A DNA stretch of 64,000 bases, from the NCBI RefSeq assembly GCF_027579695.1, contig NC_083574.1, positions 64,703,059 through 64,767,058 of the forward strand, given 5' to 3'. Origin of the DNA: Neoarius graeffei (Eukaryota; Chordata; Actinopteri; Siluriformes; Ariidae). Under the pieces are notes generated by a model. That model had not been told where the DNA came from, made no database searches, and was given only the letters and a program-made list of their open reading frames with translations. Position numbers and translations under genes: made by a program. This document shows positions 10,656-21,551 of this stretch, in pieces (the first letter of the stretch is position 1; the number at the start of each line of letters is the position of its first letter).

Positions 10656-13600
10656 ATGGAGTGCTTGCCATTCAAGGACTTGATCCATGCCCTCACCACA
10701 GCCCAGCAGAACCAGCACCAAGCACTGGTTGCCCTCCGGAAGGAGCAAGAACAACGGTTCGAAGCCTTGGTGCTGGCCCAACAGGAAGACTATCAGGCAT
10801 TATGGCACCTGCTCACATCGGCGGGGCCCACAACCGCCACCAGAGCGGATCCTCCCCACCTCACCCTAACGAAGATGGGTCTGCAAGACAATCCCAAAGA
10901 CTTCCTCACGCTCTTTGAGCAAGCAGCAGAGGCATGGGGCTGGCCGGTTGACCAGCGTGCGGCATGCCTCCTCCCCCTGCTGATGGGCGAGGTGCAACTG
11001 GCCGCACTGCAGCTCCCCACAGACAGCCAGCTCATGTACATGGACCTCCGACGAGCCATCCTCCAGCGTGCCAGCCGCTCCCCAGAGCAACAACAGCAGC
11101 GCTTCCGCTCACTGCGTTTGGAGGAGGTCAGCCAACTGTTCGCATTTGGGCAACAACTCCAGGACGCCTGCCAGAGGTGGCTGAGGGCAGATGACTGCGA
11201 CGCAGAGGGAGCGATCAATGTGGTGACACTGGAGCAATTCGTCGTGCAACTTCCGGAAGGAACCATGGAGTGGGTCCAGTTTCATTGCCCAGCATCACTG
11301 GACCAAGCTATCGAGGTGGCAGAGGACCACATTGCGGCAGTTCTGATGGCAGGAAGATGTCTCTCCTCCTCTCTCTTCTCTCTCCCTCTGCTTCATGTCT
11401 TCACCCCATTCCCCCACCACGGAGGCGGGGGCCGGCTCCCCCCCAGCTGGCCCGGCGCACCCGTGGTGTCCTCCTGTTTTCCCCTTCCTTGTTTGTGTCT
11501 CCTCCCCCTCAGGTGAGTGATGCCCGTAACACCAGTGCAGAGGGAAAGCCTGGGCCGGTGTGCTGGCACTGCAGGGAACCGGGACATCTCCAACAGCAGT
11601 GCTCCATGATGGAGGTGGGCGCGGTGGTTTGGGTCCCCAGTGCACCAGAAACCACCCTCAATCGGACCGGAGCATATCGCATACCGGTAAGTGTCCAAGG
11701 GGATACATACCAGGCTTTGGTGGATTCCGGCTGTAACCAGACCTCAATCCACCAAAGCCTGGTGCAAGGTGAGGCATTGGAGAGAGCACGTATGGTGAAG
11801 GTGTTGTGTGTGCACGGGGATGTTCACGACTACCCTTTGGTGTCCATCCACATTCTATTTCAAGGGGAAAAGCATAGTGTAAAGGAGGCGGTTAACTCTC
11901 ATCTCACCCACTCGCTAATTTTGGGGACTGATTGGCCAGGTTTTAAGGAGTTAATGACGCACATAGTGAGGAGTGGGTCCTGCAGTAGTCTGTCTGGGGA
12001 AAGCTCCAGAGTAGCATTTGCAGGGGAAGCTGTCACAGAGCCGTCTACGTCAGCACCGCATCAGGTCAATACACAGAGTGAGGAGCGCCCTGCTCCTCCT
12101 CCCTCTCTCAGGGATTCCCTTGGGGATTTCCTATTAGACCAGTCATGAGACAGGACTCTGAGGCATGCATTTGACCAAGTGAGAGTAATTGATGGTCAAA
12201 TTCTCCAGCCAAATGCGACGCCGGCCTTCCCCTACTTTGCTGTTATTAAGAATAGGTTATACCAAGTGATGCAGGACACTCACACTGGCAAAAAGATAAT
12301 GCAGTTATTAATTCCAAAGAGCCGCCAGGAACTCATATTGCAGGTGGCTCACTTTAATCCCATGGCCAGACAATTAGGGCAGGATAAAACACTAGCCCGA
12401 ATAATGGCCCAGTTCTATTGGCCAGGGATTCACGGGGATGTCTGTCGGTGGTGCACGGCGTGCCACAAATGCCAATTAGTAAATCCCATGGCCACTCCAA
12501 AAGCCCCTTTGTGCCCTCTCCCTTTAATCGAGACCTCTTTTGAAAGAATTGGGATGGATCTCATCGGGCCATTAGATCAGTCAGCACGGGGATATTGCTT
12601 TATTTTAGTTCTGGTGGGCTATGCAACGTGATACCCAGAAGCAGTGCCTCTTCGCAATATCTCAGCACGCAGTATTGCAGAAGCGCTCTTCCGCTTTATT
12701 TCCCGGGTCGGGATTCCGAAAGAATTCCTGACAGACCAAGGCACTACATTCATGTCACGCACACTGCGCGAGCTGTATGGATTACTGGGGATTAAGCTTA
12801 TCTGCACCAGCGTCTATCACCCACAAATGGATGGCTTAGTACAACCATTGTAGAACGGTTTAATCAAACTCTCAAAAATATAATTCGGAAGTTCGTAAGC
12901 GAAGATGCATGTTATTGGGATAAGTGGCTCGAGCCCCTGTTATTTGCAGTATGAGATGTCCCACAAGCCTCTACAGGGTTTTCATTGTTTTAATTATTAT
13001 ATGGGTGTAAGCCACGTGGAATTTTGGACGTGCTATGTGAAAATTGGGAGGCGGGACCTTCATCTAGTAAGAACGAAATTCAATACGTTCTTGACCTGCA
13101 TGCTAAACTCCACACACTTAATCCAGGAGAATTTGCAGCAGGTGTAAGAACATCAAGTCCGACTGTACAACAGGGGCATGTGCCTTAGGGAGTTCACACC
13201 GGGAGACAAAGTACTCGTATTACTGCCCACATTTAGCTCCAGATTGGTCGCCAAGTGGCAAGGGCCCTTTGAGGTCACACGGCCAGTCGGGGACGTCGAA
13301 TATGAGGTGAGTCGAATGGACAGGAGTGGGGCATTGCAAATTTACCACCTCAATCTATTAAAATGTTGGAATGAGGAGGTCCCCATGGTGTTGGTGTCAG
13401 TAATTCTGGAGAAGGCGGAGCTGGGGCTGGAGGTTCAAAAAAGAAAATTGACATTGTCCACCGCTCCAGTCCCCTGTGGCAACCAACTCTCTCCAACCCA
13501 GCTCATGGAGATAGCCCAGTTGCAGAAAGAATTTTCCAACATGTTTTTGCCCCTGCCCAGCCGCACCCACCCCATAGAACACCACATTGAGATGCCCCCG

Positions 13601-14880
13601 GGAGTGGTAGTGCGCAGCTGCCCTTACCGCCTGCCCAAACACAAAAAAAAGTGGTCCGGGATGAACTTGAAGCCATGCTCCAAATGGGCATAATCAAGGA
13701 GTCCCACAGTGACTGGAGCAGCCCAGTGGTCCTGGTCCCGAAGAAAGATGGGTCAGTCCGGTTCTATGTGGACTATAGGAAAGTCAATGCAGTGTCTAAA
13801 TTTGACACGTACCCAATGCCTCGCATTGAAGAGTTGCTCGATCAATTAGGCACTGCTCATTTTTATTCGACACTGGATTTAACAAAGGGATATTGGCAGA
13901 TCCCCATGTCTCCTCTGTCCCGAGAGAAAATAGCCTTTTCCACACTGTTTGGCTTACACCAATTCATCACACTTCCTTTTGGGCTGTTTGGGTTGCCCAC
14001 TACATTCCAGCGGCTTCTGGACAGGGTCCTCTGCCCCCACACCACCTACGCAGCCATGTATCTCAATGATATTATCATCTACAGCAATGACTGGCCACGA
14101 CACCTCAAACACCTTAGGGCCATCCTAAAGTCGCAGAGGTGGACGGGTCTCACAGCTAACCCAAAGAAATGTGCGATTGGGCAGGTGGAAGTATGGTATC
14201 TGGGTTTCCACTTAGGCCATGGGCAGGTGCATCCCCAAATTAATAAGATGGCAGCGATTGCAGCCTGCCCAAGGCCCAAGAACAAAAAGGGGGTGAGACA
14301 GTTCCTGGGGCTGGCTGGCTACTATCATAGGTTCATACCTAATTATTCAGATGTCATCAGCCCATTGACGGATCTCACTAAAAAGGGAGCACCAGATCCG
14401 GTCCAGTGGACTGAGCAATGCCAACAGGCTTTCACTAGGGTAAAGGCTGCACTGTGTGGGGGGCCACTGTCACACTCCCCTGACTTTTCTCACCCCTTTA
14501 TTTTACAGACCAACACATTGGACAGAGGGCTGGGGGCTGTTCTGTCCCAGAAGGTGGAGGGGTAGGAGCGTCCCATGCTATACATTAGCCGGAAGCTGTT
14601 AATGCAGGAAGGCAGGTACAGCACGATAGAGAAAGAGTGCCTAGCCATCAAGTGGGCCATCCTCGCCCTCCGGTACTACCTGCTGGGACGCCCTTTCACC
14701 CTCTGTTCGACTATGTGCCCCTCCAGTGACTCTACCACATGAAGGATGCCAATGCGCGGATCACCCATTGGTATCTTACACTCCAGCCATTTAAATTCGA
14801 GGTGGTCCACAGGCCAGGGGTGCAGATGGTGGTGGCAGACTTTCTGTCCCATCAAGGGGGGGGAGTCAGCTTCAGGCCAG
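10656..14880 (+). pseudogene. gag-pol of Gypsy copy 1, disrupted
   Basis: Starts MECLPFKDLIHAL. Gag runs to a CCHC knuckle (CWHCREPGHLQQQC, about 11560). Protease has the active-site ALVDSGCNQTS (about 11715). Integrase follows: zinc region near 12350-12480 and core with LTDQGTTF near 12730. Then come RT (13690-14250) and RNase H. Compared with copy 3, three CGA codons have become TGA (about 12146, 12629 and 12952), TAG appears at 14563, and several frameshifts occur. The RT catalytic box reads YLNDIIIY, so one metal-binding Asp is lost. The RNase H start reads QTNTLDRG where copy 3 keeps QTDASDRG. It cannot make an active polyprotein. Confidence 0.93.
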
Positions 14881-14913
14881 ATGGATCCCCAGCCTGAGTT
14901 GGGCAGTGGGGTA

Positions 14914-15228
14914 TGTGGCAGCAGGGGCGTGGCCGAGCGTCAGTCTGTGAATGGAGGGCAGAGTCAGGGAAAGTGAGTGGTCATGTCACTACACCTGTTG
15001 TCAATTAGCATGTGTTTGTGTGTCTCCTCCAGTGACCGTGCCCTTTAAAAGGAGAGTGAGAAGGGGAGGTCAGCGCTGAGGGCATGCTAGTAGCCTGTGT
15101 GTGTATGTGTGTGTCTGTGAGAGAGAGTATGAGTTGTGTGCTGAAAAGCAGCAATAAAAGAAATAAGTAAGACGCAAACAACTGCCTGCCATGCTTCTGT
15201 GCTCCAACCACATCAGGGTCTTTCTACA
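14914..15228 (+). repeat. 3' LTR of Gypsy copy 1
   Basis: Same boundaries as the 5' LTR (TGTGGCAG...CTACA). The (CTGT)n run of the 5' copy is replaced by a GTGTGT-rich segment, showing independent microsatellite change since insertion. Confidence 0.93.
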
Positions 15229-15230
15229 AA

Positions 15231-15244
15231 TAATAATATTATTA

Positions 15245-15275
<31 letters not shown>
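15231..15275. repeat. (ATT)n microsatellite
   Basis: Run of ATT units directly next to the right target duplication of Gypsy copy 1. Confidence 0.9.
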
Positions 15276-15276
<1 letters not shown>

Positions 15277-15720
15277 TTCAATTTATATAGCGCCTTTCTC
15301 ACACCCAAAGTTGCTTTACAATGAGGGGGAGGGAAAAAAAAAAGAGTCCACCAAAAGAGTGTCAGGATATAATTTCAATGGCGTACTTAACACAGTTCCA
15401 CTAGCCATACGAAGATAAATCCTACACTCCCTGCACAGCCGCCGAGCAACATCATTTGGAACACTGCACCATGGATCCACAAAGTGAGCACAGAAGCATC
15501 GCCACACAGAGCACTGATATGTCCCAAATCACCTGCACAGCCACAGTGATGCCACCAGGTAACATCGCTTGGAGCACCGCACCAAGCACAAAAGCACCAC
15601 CACACAGAGCGCTGGACAACCCGGATGTTAAAAAGAGCAATGAGCTCACTGCAGTCCATAGTGAGGTGCACAGACATTACCCATGGCGCACCAAGACCTG
15701 AAGGGAACCAATGCCAAAAC
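15276..15720 (-). repeat. Probable LINE/SINE 3' tail remnant
   Basis: Begins with TTTATATAGCGCCTTTCTCA and AAAGTTGCTTTACAATG, a block typical of 3' ends of fish retroposons read in reverse. The rest is moderately GC-rich with no open frame of note. Family not resolved. Confidence 0.45.
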
Positions 15721-15978
15721 TGTGTCTGGAGCTACACCACAACTGTGGCAGACAAAACACTCAAACAAAAAACAAACATCAAACTACACAAACACACAAA
15801 AAAACAAAAGGAAAAAAATGAAAAGCTCCAGTGAGAAGCAGCAGCCAAAATGCGCACAGCATACTCTCAACCAGAAACAGAAAAAGAATATGACAAAATC
15901 ACTCGTCATCATTGAAGCATATATGGTTGTATATGGTGTACAGATATAACATGAATCAATCTTTTGACGTTAATATTT
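15721..15978. other. Unassigned A-rich DNA
   Basis: A-rich spacer without recognisable features. Confidence 0.4.
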
Positions 15979-16060
15979 GCAAACCCCATTTGCAGAAAAG
16001 TTGGGATATTTTCCAAAATGCAATAAAAACAAAAATACGTGATTTGTTAATTCATGTGAA
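15979..16060. repeat. Tc1-type terminal repeat fragment
   Basis: About 80 bp resembling the terminal repeat of the Tc1 element at 21554 (shared AAAAGTTGGGA and AAATGCAATAAAAAC type blocks). No partner end or transposase is nearby. It abuts the 3' end of Penelope copy C. Confidence 0.6.
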
Positions 16061-16514
16061 CATGTCTGTGAAGGTTATCAGTCATCTAGTTAATTGTAAG
16101 CCATAGGTGCTAAAGAAGGCAACTGGACTTGTAGGAAATGACATTGTTCTTGCATTTGTTGCTGTTTTCTTCCTTGTGCATTATATTTATTTTCCTGGTC
16201 TTCACAAAAGCCCAGTTGGGATATTTACACTTCTGAAGTGCTTCCTTGATGTGTTTAGCTCCTTCTCTTTTCCCTTTACCATTGTAGGAATGTTCTGAGC
16301 CCTGTGATGTAAGGTCCTAATGACCCCCAATTTATGTTCTAGTGAGTGGGAAAAGTCAAACAGGTACTGGTCTGTGTGTGTGGGGGGGAGGGGGTTTGGT
16401 AGACCCAACAGCTAAGGCTTCTGTCTTGTTCAATGTGCATGCCGCAGTCCAAAAAGACTAGGCTGTTTCCACTGATGTCCTCCTGAGTGAACTTGATGTT
16501 GATATCCACTGTAT

Positions 16515-17556
16515 GGAGCACTTGCATGTGATGTCACAGCCGATCCAGATTGTGACAGACGCCATCTTGTCGGTCAAACGCCATATTCCGCCTTCTACTT
16601 CTACTTCTGCTTTTACTTCTACCTTTTCTTCTGGAAAACCCTACTATATACAATTCTACTACAACGGCTGCGGCTACAAGCTCTCCCTACCTGTGCACGT
16701 TTTTAATGGTTTTTGTGTGTATTTTTGCGTGTTGTTCGTCTGTACCGAACTTCAATATCCACTACAACCGTATGGACTTACTGGACATTGGTTTCCAGCA
16801 GAAAATGATGGTTTGTAGCGATTTCCATCGCATGCACAACATTCCGGATGAGAAAAAAAAAAACATTCTGGATGAGATAGTGAGACCAGCGGGGTCTCCG
16901 TGGATTGTTATCGGAAGCAAAGCGAAGGAGGCGGCGCCGGGAGCGGAAGCAAAAGCGAGGCTGCAGAGCTGGCCTGTTGACTAAGCTTAGAAAACAGCCA
17001 CTCAAACCTCCACTGCTAAGCCTCTCTCTCTCTCCAATGCCAGATCCATGTAAACAAGATGGACGATTTGGAATTACAGCTGGAATTACCTTATTCTATT
17101 CTATAATCGGCTGGTCAGTGCATCTAGTATCAGTACTAGTAATACTTAAGTGACTTACCCATCCAATGAGGATTCTTGTTTACAAGATGCCACATCTGAG
17201 TTGCTGACAAATCCTGAATTTCTGTAAAGATAACTGTCCAGAGATTTATAAGCATGCAGTGCTTCACCACTGAACAGCGAGGGAAAGTTAATGAGGTAAT
17301 TATACACGTCCGGGTATTCCGCTGGCAGTTCAAAATCCGGTCGTGAAAACTCTGTCTGGTAAGCCATAAGGGTCACTAATCTGTAGATCGTTTATTTTAG
17401 ACATATATCTAGTTATCTGTTCATTAGAAAAATGAGCCGTGTAGTCCGTCGGTTGAAATTGATCCGTTCTGTACACGAGTGCAGCAGTATTCAGCTGTGT
17501 TTTTGACCAACAAGATGGCGGTTGTGCACTTTCTGGTCACGTGACTGCAAGATCTC
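16515..17556. mobile_element. DNA transposon inserted in Penelope copy C
   Basis: Exact insertion: TAT is duplicated at 16512-16514 and 17557-17559, and comparison with Penelope copy A shows the uninterrupted site. The ends are partly inverted (GGAGCACTTGCATGTGATGT against GAGATCTTGCAGTCACGTGA on the other strand). The interior is a mosaic: an Arg-rich segment at 16915-17030 resembling the region before the endonuclease in some fish LINEs, and a minus-strand open frame at 17376-17155. Class not fixed; the latter frame suggests an ISL2EU or similar YqaJ-carrying element. Confidence 0.7.
17155..17376 (-). pseudogene. Fragment resembling SWIM/YqaJ-type transposon proteins
   Basis: A 73-aa minus-strand frame containing TEFSRPDFELPAEYPDVYNY and FPSLFSGEALHAYKSLDSY. 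I recall this as the opening of fish and invertebrate proteins with a SWIM zinc finger and a YqaJ nuclease domain, found with some DNA transposons. Only the opening is present; no SWIM cysteines and no nuclease motifs remain. Assignment rests on memory of the family, so a protein search is decisive. Confidence 0.5.
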
Positions 17557-18503
17557 TATTGATGTGCTCTGTGAAGGCTTCCACCTCATGGGTTTTGATT
17601 TTTACCCAGGTGTCATCCACATACCTAAACCAGTGGCTGGGAGTGACTCCTGAAAAAGTGGTCAAGGCTTTGTTTTCCACTTCCTCCATGTATAGATTGA
17701 CCACTAAAGGGGACACCAACGAGCCCATGGTGCATCCATGCTTCTGTCTGTAGAAACATTCATTGAACTGGAAATACATGGTGGTCAGGCAGAGGTCAAA
17801 CAGGGTGCAAATGTGGTCTGTAGTGAGGTTTGTTTTGTCTGGTAAGGTGCTGTCTTTAAGGCATTTCCCAACTGATTCAACTGCTTTTGTGGTGGGAATG
17901 CAGGTGAAAAGAGAAGTGACATCGTAGGAAACCGTGGTTTCATCTGAGTCTAGCTTTAGGTCTGCAACTTTAGTGGCAAAATCTTGGGAGTTATTGATGT
18001 GATGTGGCGTGTTTCTGGCAAGATAAGCCAGGATGGTGGCTAGGTGTTAGAAGATATTATAGGTGACTGAGTTTATGCTACTGATGATAGGTCTGAGTGG
18101 AGCTCCTTCCTTGTGAATCTTGGGGAGTCCATAAATGAGAGGAATGGCTTCCCCAAGGTACAGTCTGTAGTACAGAGATCAGTTAATGGCATGGTCCTTT
18201 TCTAGTTGTTGTAGGCAGCTCACAACTTTCTTTTTGCAACTGCTGGTGGGATCCCACCTCATGGTTTCATAGGTGGTTGTGTCACTGAGGAGACTGGTCA
18301 TCTTTGAGTCGTAGTCCATTGTGTTTAGCACCACTGTGCATCTCCCTTTGTCAGCAGGAAGGATGGTGATGTTCTGGTCTCTTTGAAGTGATGTAAGAGC
18401 CCTCCTTTCTTGAATGGTGAGGTTGGAGGGGGGTGCTTTCACACTGGCGAGGGCAGCTGATACTTTCAGTCAAACTTGTTCCGCCTCTGTGTTGGTCAAA
18501 TTG

Positions 18504-18580
18504 TTTCTGATGGCTGACTCTGTGGCAGTGATCTACTGTGGCTGTGATCTCATCACAGCCACTGAGTCAGCCATCAGAAA
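18504..18580. repeat. Nested foldback at the Penelope boundary
   Basis: Arms 18504-18532 and 18552-18580 are 29 nt each and pair with 27 matches. Between and overlapping them is a tighter hairpin (GGCTGTGAT, CTC, ATCACAGCC). The left arm is ordinary Penelope sequence; the right arm looks like an inverted copy of it. Similarity to copy A ends here. Confidence 0.85.
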
Positions 18581-18589
18581 TGGTTGTGT

Positions 18590-19570
18590 TTGTCATGGAA
18601 GTTTGAACTTCAAAAGTAGCCAAAAATAAATTTACACAAAAGACATTACCTTGAAGCACTTTTATTGTATAAAACAATTCAAGCACTGAACGATTTCCAG
18701 GATACACACTGAAGTCTAAACTTCTACCAGTAATTTTTAAACTCTCTTCTGCTACAAGGGATCCACCCCTTGAGCTGCCCCAAAACAAAATAGCGGGTCC
18801 TATTAAAATCATTGTAAAAAGACTTTTCTTTGTTTGAACACAGACTTCTGATTGGCTGCCGAATGCAGGCTTCTCAATGACTAAAACATACCTTCCACTG
18901 AATTTGAAATAAAACATTTCCCACTCTATGACATCTTAAGGTTTTAACTACACAATAGCAATTCTGTGTTTAGCACACTAAGTGCTTTTACAGTGATAAC
19001 AATCAGTGGTGAAGAAACACAAGATGGTTACACATTAGATCCTTTAAATATTTGAATGTATAAATTGTTTCTAGGTTCAGCTTAATGGATCCTTGTGTCA
19101 AAAAAACCTAAGTAGCATATCATAAATTCAGTCAAAGTAATACAACATAATTTCTCCATGATCTCAGGAAAATATTTGTAGCAGGCTAATGCAGTTTTGT
19201 GTGTCATGCCCATAAAATATTTAAATGAGAGGGTACTAACTTTCTAAACTGGCTAACAAATATACGGTACATTCCACAGTCTGACCTACTGACCCTTGTA
19301 ACACAAAGCCTGGCACAAAGATAACTGTGGCCAGAGAAACAGAATTCTTAACACATTGTGAAGCCCTAAAAAGCAATTTTGAGATATAAAATAATTCTAC
19401 ATCCCCCCTTTCTGACTAACAAGTCAGACTACAACTACATTACAGTGCTCAAAATACAAAATCATATTATGAAGTGTGAAGAAGTAATACAAAATCAGTG
19501 ATAAAACAAATCAGTGCTCTACTACAGAGTGTAAACTAAAGATACAAATATAGTAAATATATTTGCATCC
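18590..19570. other. Unassigned DNA
   Basis: A 116-codon minus-strand frame (18917-18567) covers part of this stretch but has no recognisable motif and runs into the foldback. A CCCCCC-rich tract followed by TTTCTGACTAACAAG near 19400 could mark an LTR-element remnant, but I could not define ends. Confidence 0.4.
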
Positions 19571-19804
19571 GGCGGCACAGCGGTGTAGTGGTTAGCACTG
19601 TCACCTCACAACAAGAAGGTTCTGGGTTCGAGCCCAGTGGCCAACGGGGGCCTTTCTGTGTGGAGTTTGCATGTGCTCCCTGTGTCTGCATGGGTTTCCT
19701 CTGGGTGCTCCAGTTTCCCCCACAGTCCAAAGATATGCAAGTTAGGCTAATTGGTGTCTGTAAATTGACCTTAGGTGTGACTGTGAATGGTTGTTTGTCT
19801 GTAT

Positions 19805-20438
19805 GGCTGCTGGGCCATAGAAGGTTCACGCTGCACGCTGCACACTACACGCTACACGCGTGTAAAGAAAAGTGGACAAACGTAGCATGACTTGCTCTGG
19901 GCCATAGAACGGCGTTCACGTTGCACGCTGCACGCTGCACACTTCACGCGTGAAGCGAGAAATGAACATGCACACTTTTTTCTAGGCGTGAAGATGGAAA
20001 TTCCAGTCAATGCATGCGGTCACCGCCGCGCCAGCCAATCAGAACGGGTCTAGGGAGATAACTCTATGCTTTCAGGGGAAAACTTCAGAAAAAATATAAT
20101 TGAATGGTATAATTGAAAAATAGTTCTTCATCGGGATTGTCAAGCAGATTATAGAATGTTCGGTGAAATTCACCATGGGTTTCTCTCAGAAGGAAGTGTT
20201 CTCGGCTCCAAATTCTGTTCCTTTTTCTCTTCCTCTGTCTCAGTAAAAGCAGAATGAGGCAATCGTCGTCATCCGAAGAGTCCGTATTGTTGGTTACTCG
20301 GTCAAAGTAGAACAGACGCAACACGTGAACATCCAAGCATGAAGTTTAATGGCCCAGGGTCCGGTTCTTCACGTGAACGTGTAGCGTGTAGCGTGCAGCA
20401 TGCAGCGTGCAGCGTGAACCTTCTATGGCCCAGCAGCC
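19805..20438. mobile_element. Harbinger-type MITE with long perfect ends
   Basis: A 634-bp element with GGCTGCTGGGCCATAGAAGG at the left and its exact complement at the right. The ends extend into a CACGCTGCACGC-rich repeat. TAT is duplicated at 19802-19804 and 20439-20441. A 3-bp duplication plus an internal fragment resembling a PIF/Harbinger transposase support the class. Confidence 0.85.
20085..20336 (-). pseudogene. PIF/Harbinger transposase N-terminal fragment
   Basis: Minus-strand frame of about 83 aa inside the MITE. It contains REHFLLRETHGEFHRTFYNL followed by DNPDEELFFNYT, the arrangement seen before the DDE domain of HARBI1-like transposases. An acidic and Arg/Lys-rich stretch precedes it. 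The DDE domain is absent and the frame closes a few codons later, so this is a leftover from an autonomous parent. No ATG starts it; the longest form begins at a TTG. Confidence 0.6.
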
Positions 20439-20460
20439 TATGTGTCAGTCCTACAATGAC

Positions 20461-20665
20461 CAGAGGTGGAAAAACCCGGGTGCAGAAAGTAAAAACCCTG
20501 CCACATTTTTGCTCCAGCCAATTCAATGAACCAGCTGATCCCAATTACCACATCCCCTAAGCCAGGTTGATGAGCTAATTGGTGAAATCACCTGTGTTGA
20601 GAGCACAGGCAGAAGGAAAACCTAAGCAGGACTTTTACTTTGTCAATCCAGTTTTTCCACCTCTG
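20461..20665. mobile_element. hAT-type MITE (205 bp)
   Basis: Starts CAGAGGTGGAAAAA and ends TTTTTCCACCTCTG, both canonical for hAT ends. It is flanked by a perfect 8-bp duplication, ACAATGAC (20453-20460 and 20666-20673), in the host SINE. Confidence 0.93.
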
Positions 20666-20727
20666 ACAATGACCTGGTGACTTGTCCTGGGTGTACCCCG
20701 CCTCTCGCCCATAGTCAGCTGGGATAG

Positions 20728-21273
20728 AATCACAAATGGATGATCCATGATCAACATGAGCTAGGCAAGGATCAAAACCAAGAAGTCAAATGAGTGCTCG
20801 GGCATTTTGGAAAAGGAAAAAAGGGAAACAGGAAAACAGGGCAATGGTAATGCACATTGACATGAGATAAAACTTTGCAAAGAAAAAGAGAAACAAGAAA
20901 GGTATAAATAGACAAACTAATTAGGATTAAACAAGTAAAGCTGGATACAATAGGCTGATACATGACAAAGGGTGGATGAAGAAGAAAATTAATATCATAA
21001 TTAGAGCATGGGTTCTGCACAAAGTAGAGATAAAAGCTCCATGCTCTAAAGGATTCGTAACAGAGCTCTCTCTCCTGAACAGCTTCAAATTCAACAAAAG
21101 AAGTCCATGACATCAATTCATCCTGGCAGCAGAGCAATAACTGAGGCAGATCCAGGATGCAGAGTAACATCTTTAGCTGAGCCAGAATGTATGGACCAAT
21201 GATCTTAGCAGAGTCAGGGGCATAACAATGTCCTTGATGGAGCCAGGCTGTTGAGTGGCTTCCTTGGCAGAGG
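20728..21273. other. Unassigned DNA
   Basis: No recognised repeat. A 194-codon minus-strand frame (21356-20772) spans it but has a composition typical of chance (Leu/Phe/Ser/Cys-rich) and crosses into the hAT end. Confidence 0.4.
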
Positions 21274-21551
21274 CAGAGGTGGACAAAGTACCCAACTTCA
21301 TGACTGAAGTACAGATTCCACTGGTCAAACATTACTCTGATAAAAATGAAAGTCATACAGTCAAATTTTTACTTCAGTTAAAGTACTGAAGTACTCACTT
21401 TTAAAAATACTTAAGTATTAAAAGTACATTTTCTGTCAATGCTTTGTTGTATTACTGCCACAACATGTACAATACTTAATGCCTCTGAAACAATCAACTG
21501 GATTTACTGATGAGCTTGTAGAACCTGTAGAATAAACACCTGGTAGAATGT
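21274..21551. mobile_element. Tol2-like hAT terminal fragment
   Basis: Begins CAGAGGTGGACAAAGTAC, followed by repeated AAGTACT and TTTTACTT blocks, the subterminal pattern of Tol2-like hAT elements. The Tc1 element at 21554 interrupts it. About 60 bp after 29939 may be its continuation. The other end was not found. Confidence 0.65.

Larger units (their letters stand above)
10294..15228 (+). mobile_element. Ty3/Gypsy element copy 1 (Gmr1-like), decayed
   Basis: Complete provirus-like structure of 4935 bp: LTRs at 10294-10614 and 14914-15228, primer site, gag, protease, integrase, reverse transcriptase and RNase H in that order. It is flanked by AATAA at 10289-10293 and 15229-15233. Many nonsense codons and frameshifts and more diverged LTRs make it the oldest of the three full copies. 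Confidence 0.95.
16202..18442 (-). pseudogene. Penelope reverse transcriptase relic C
   Basis: Minus-strand RT fragments of a Neptune-type Penelope element. 18442 down to 18179 carries ITILPADKGRCTVVLN, the start of the RT core. The middle is frameshifted. 17779 down to 17557 has the QKHGCTMGSLVSP region and the catalytic box RYVDDTWVK, which is intact here. The frame is cut by the 16515-17556 insertion and resumes at about 16514 with DINIKFTQEDISG. Penelope RTs resemble telomerase RT and prime at nicks or telomeres. Stops and frameshifts make this copy inactive. Confidence 0.82.
16064..18533 (-). mobile_element. Penelope-like (Neptune-type) retroelement copy C
   Basis: Homologous along its length to copies A (43531-46271) and B (46272-52949). 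The 3' end near 16064 starts with the same TCTGTGAAGG-like block as copies A and B, and similarity stops at a foldback near 18504-18580. It is split by a DNA transposon at 16515-17556. The GIY-YIG part is missing here. Confidence 0.85.
19571..20727 (+). mobile_element. SINE split by two MITEs
   Basis: The SINE head at 19571 (GGCGGCACAGCGGTGTAGTGG) and its body run to 19804. They resume at 20442-20460 and again at 20674-20727, ending at CAGCTGGGATAG. Removing 19805-20438 and 20461-20665, each with one target duplication, restores the usual SINE order. The 3' tail after 20727 is missing. Confidence 0.9.

Noticed and set aside
18567-18917. 116-codon minus-strand frame
   Set aside because: No motif, and its end lies in the Penelope foldback; not supported as a gene.
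20772-21356. 194-codon minus-strand open frame
   Set aside because: Skewed Leu/Phe/Ser/Cys composition, no motif, and it runs into a hAT terminal repeat; most likely chance.
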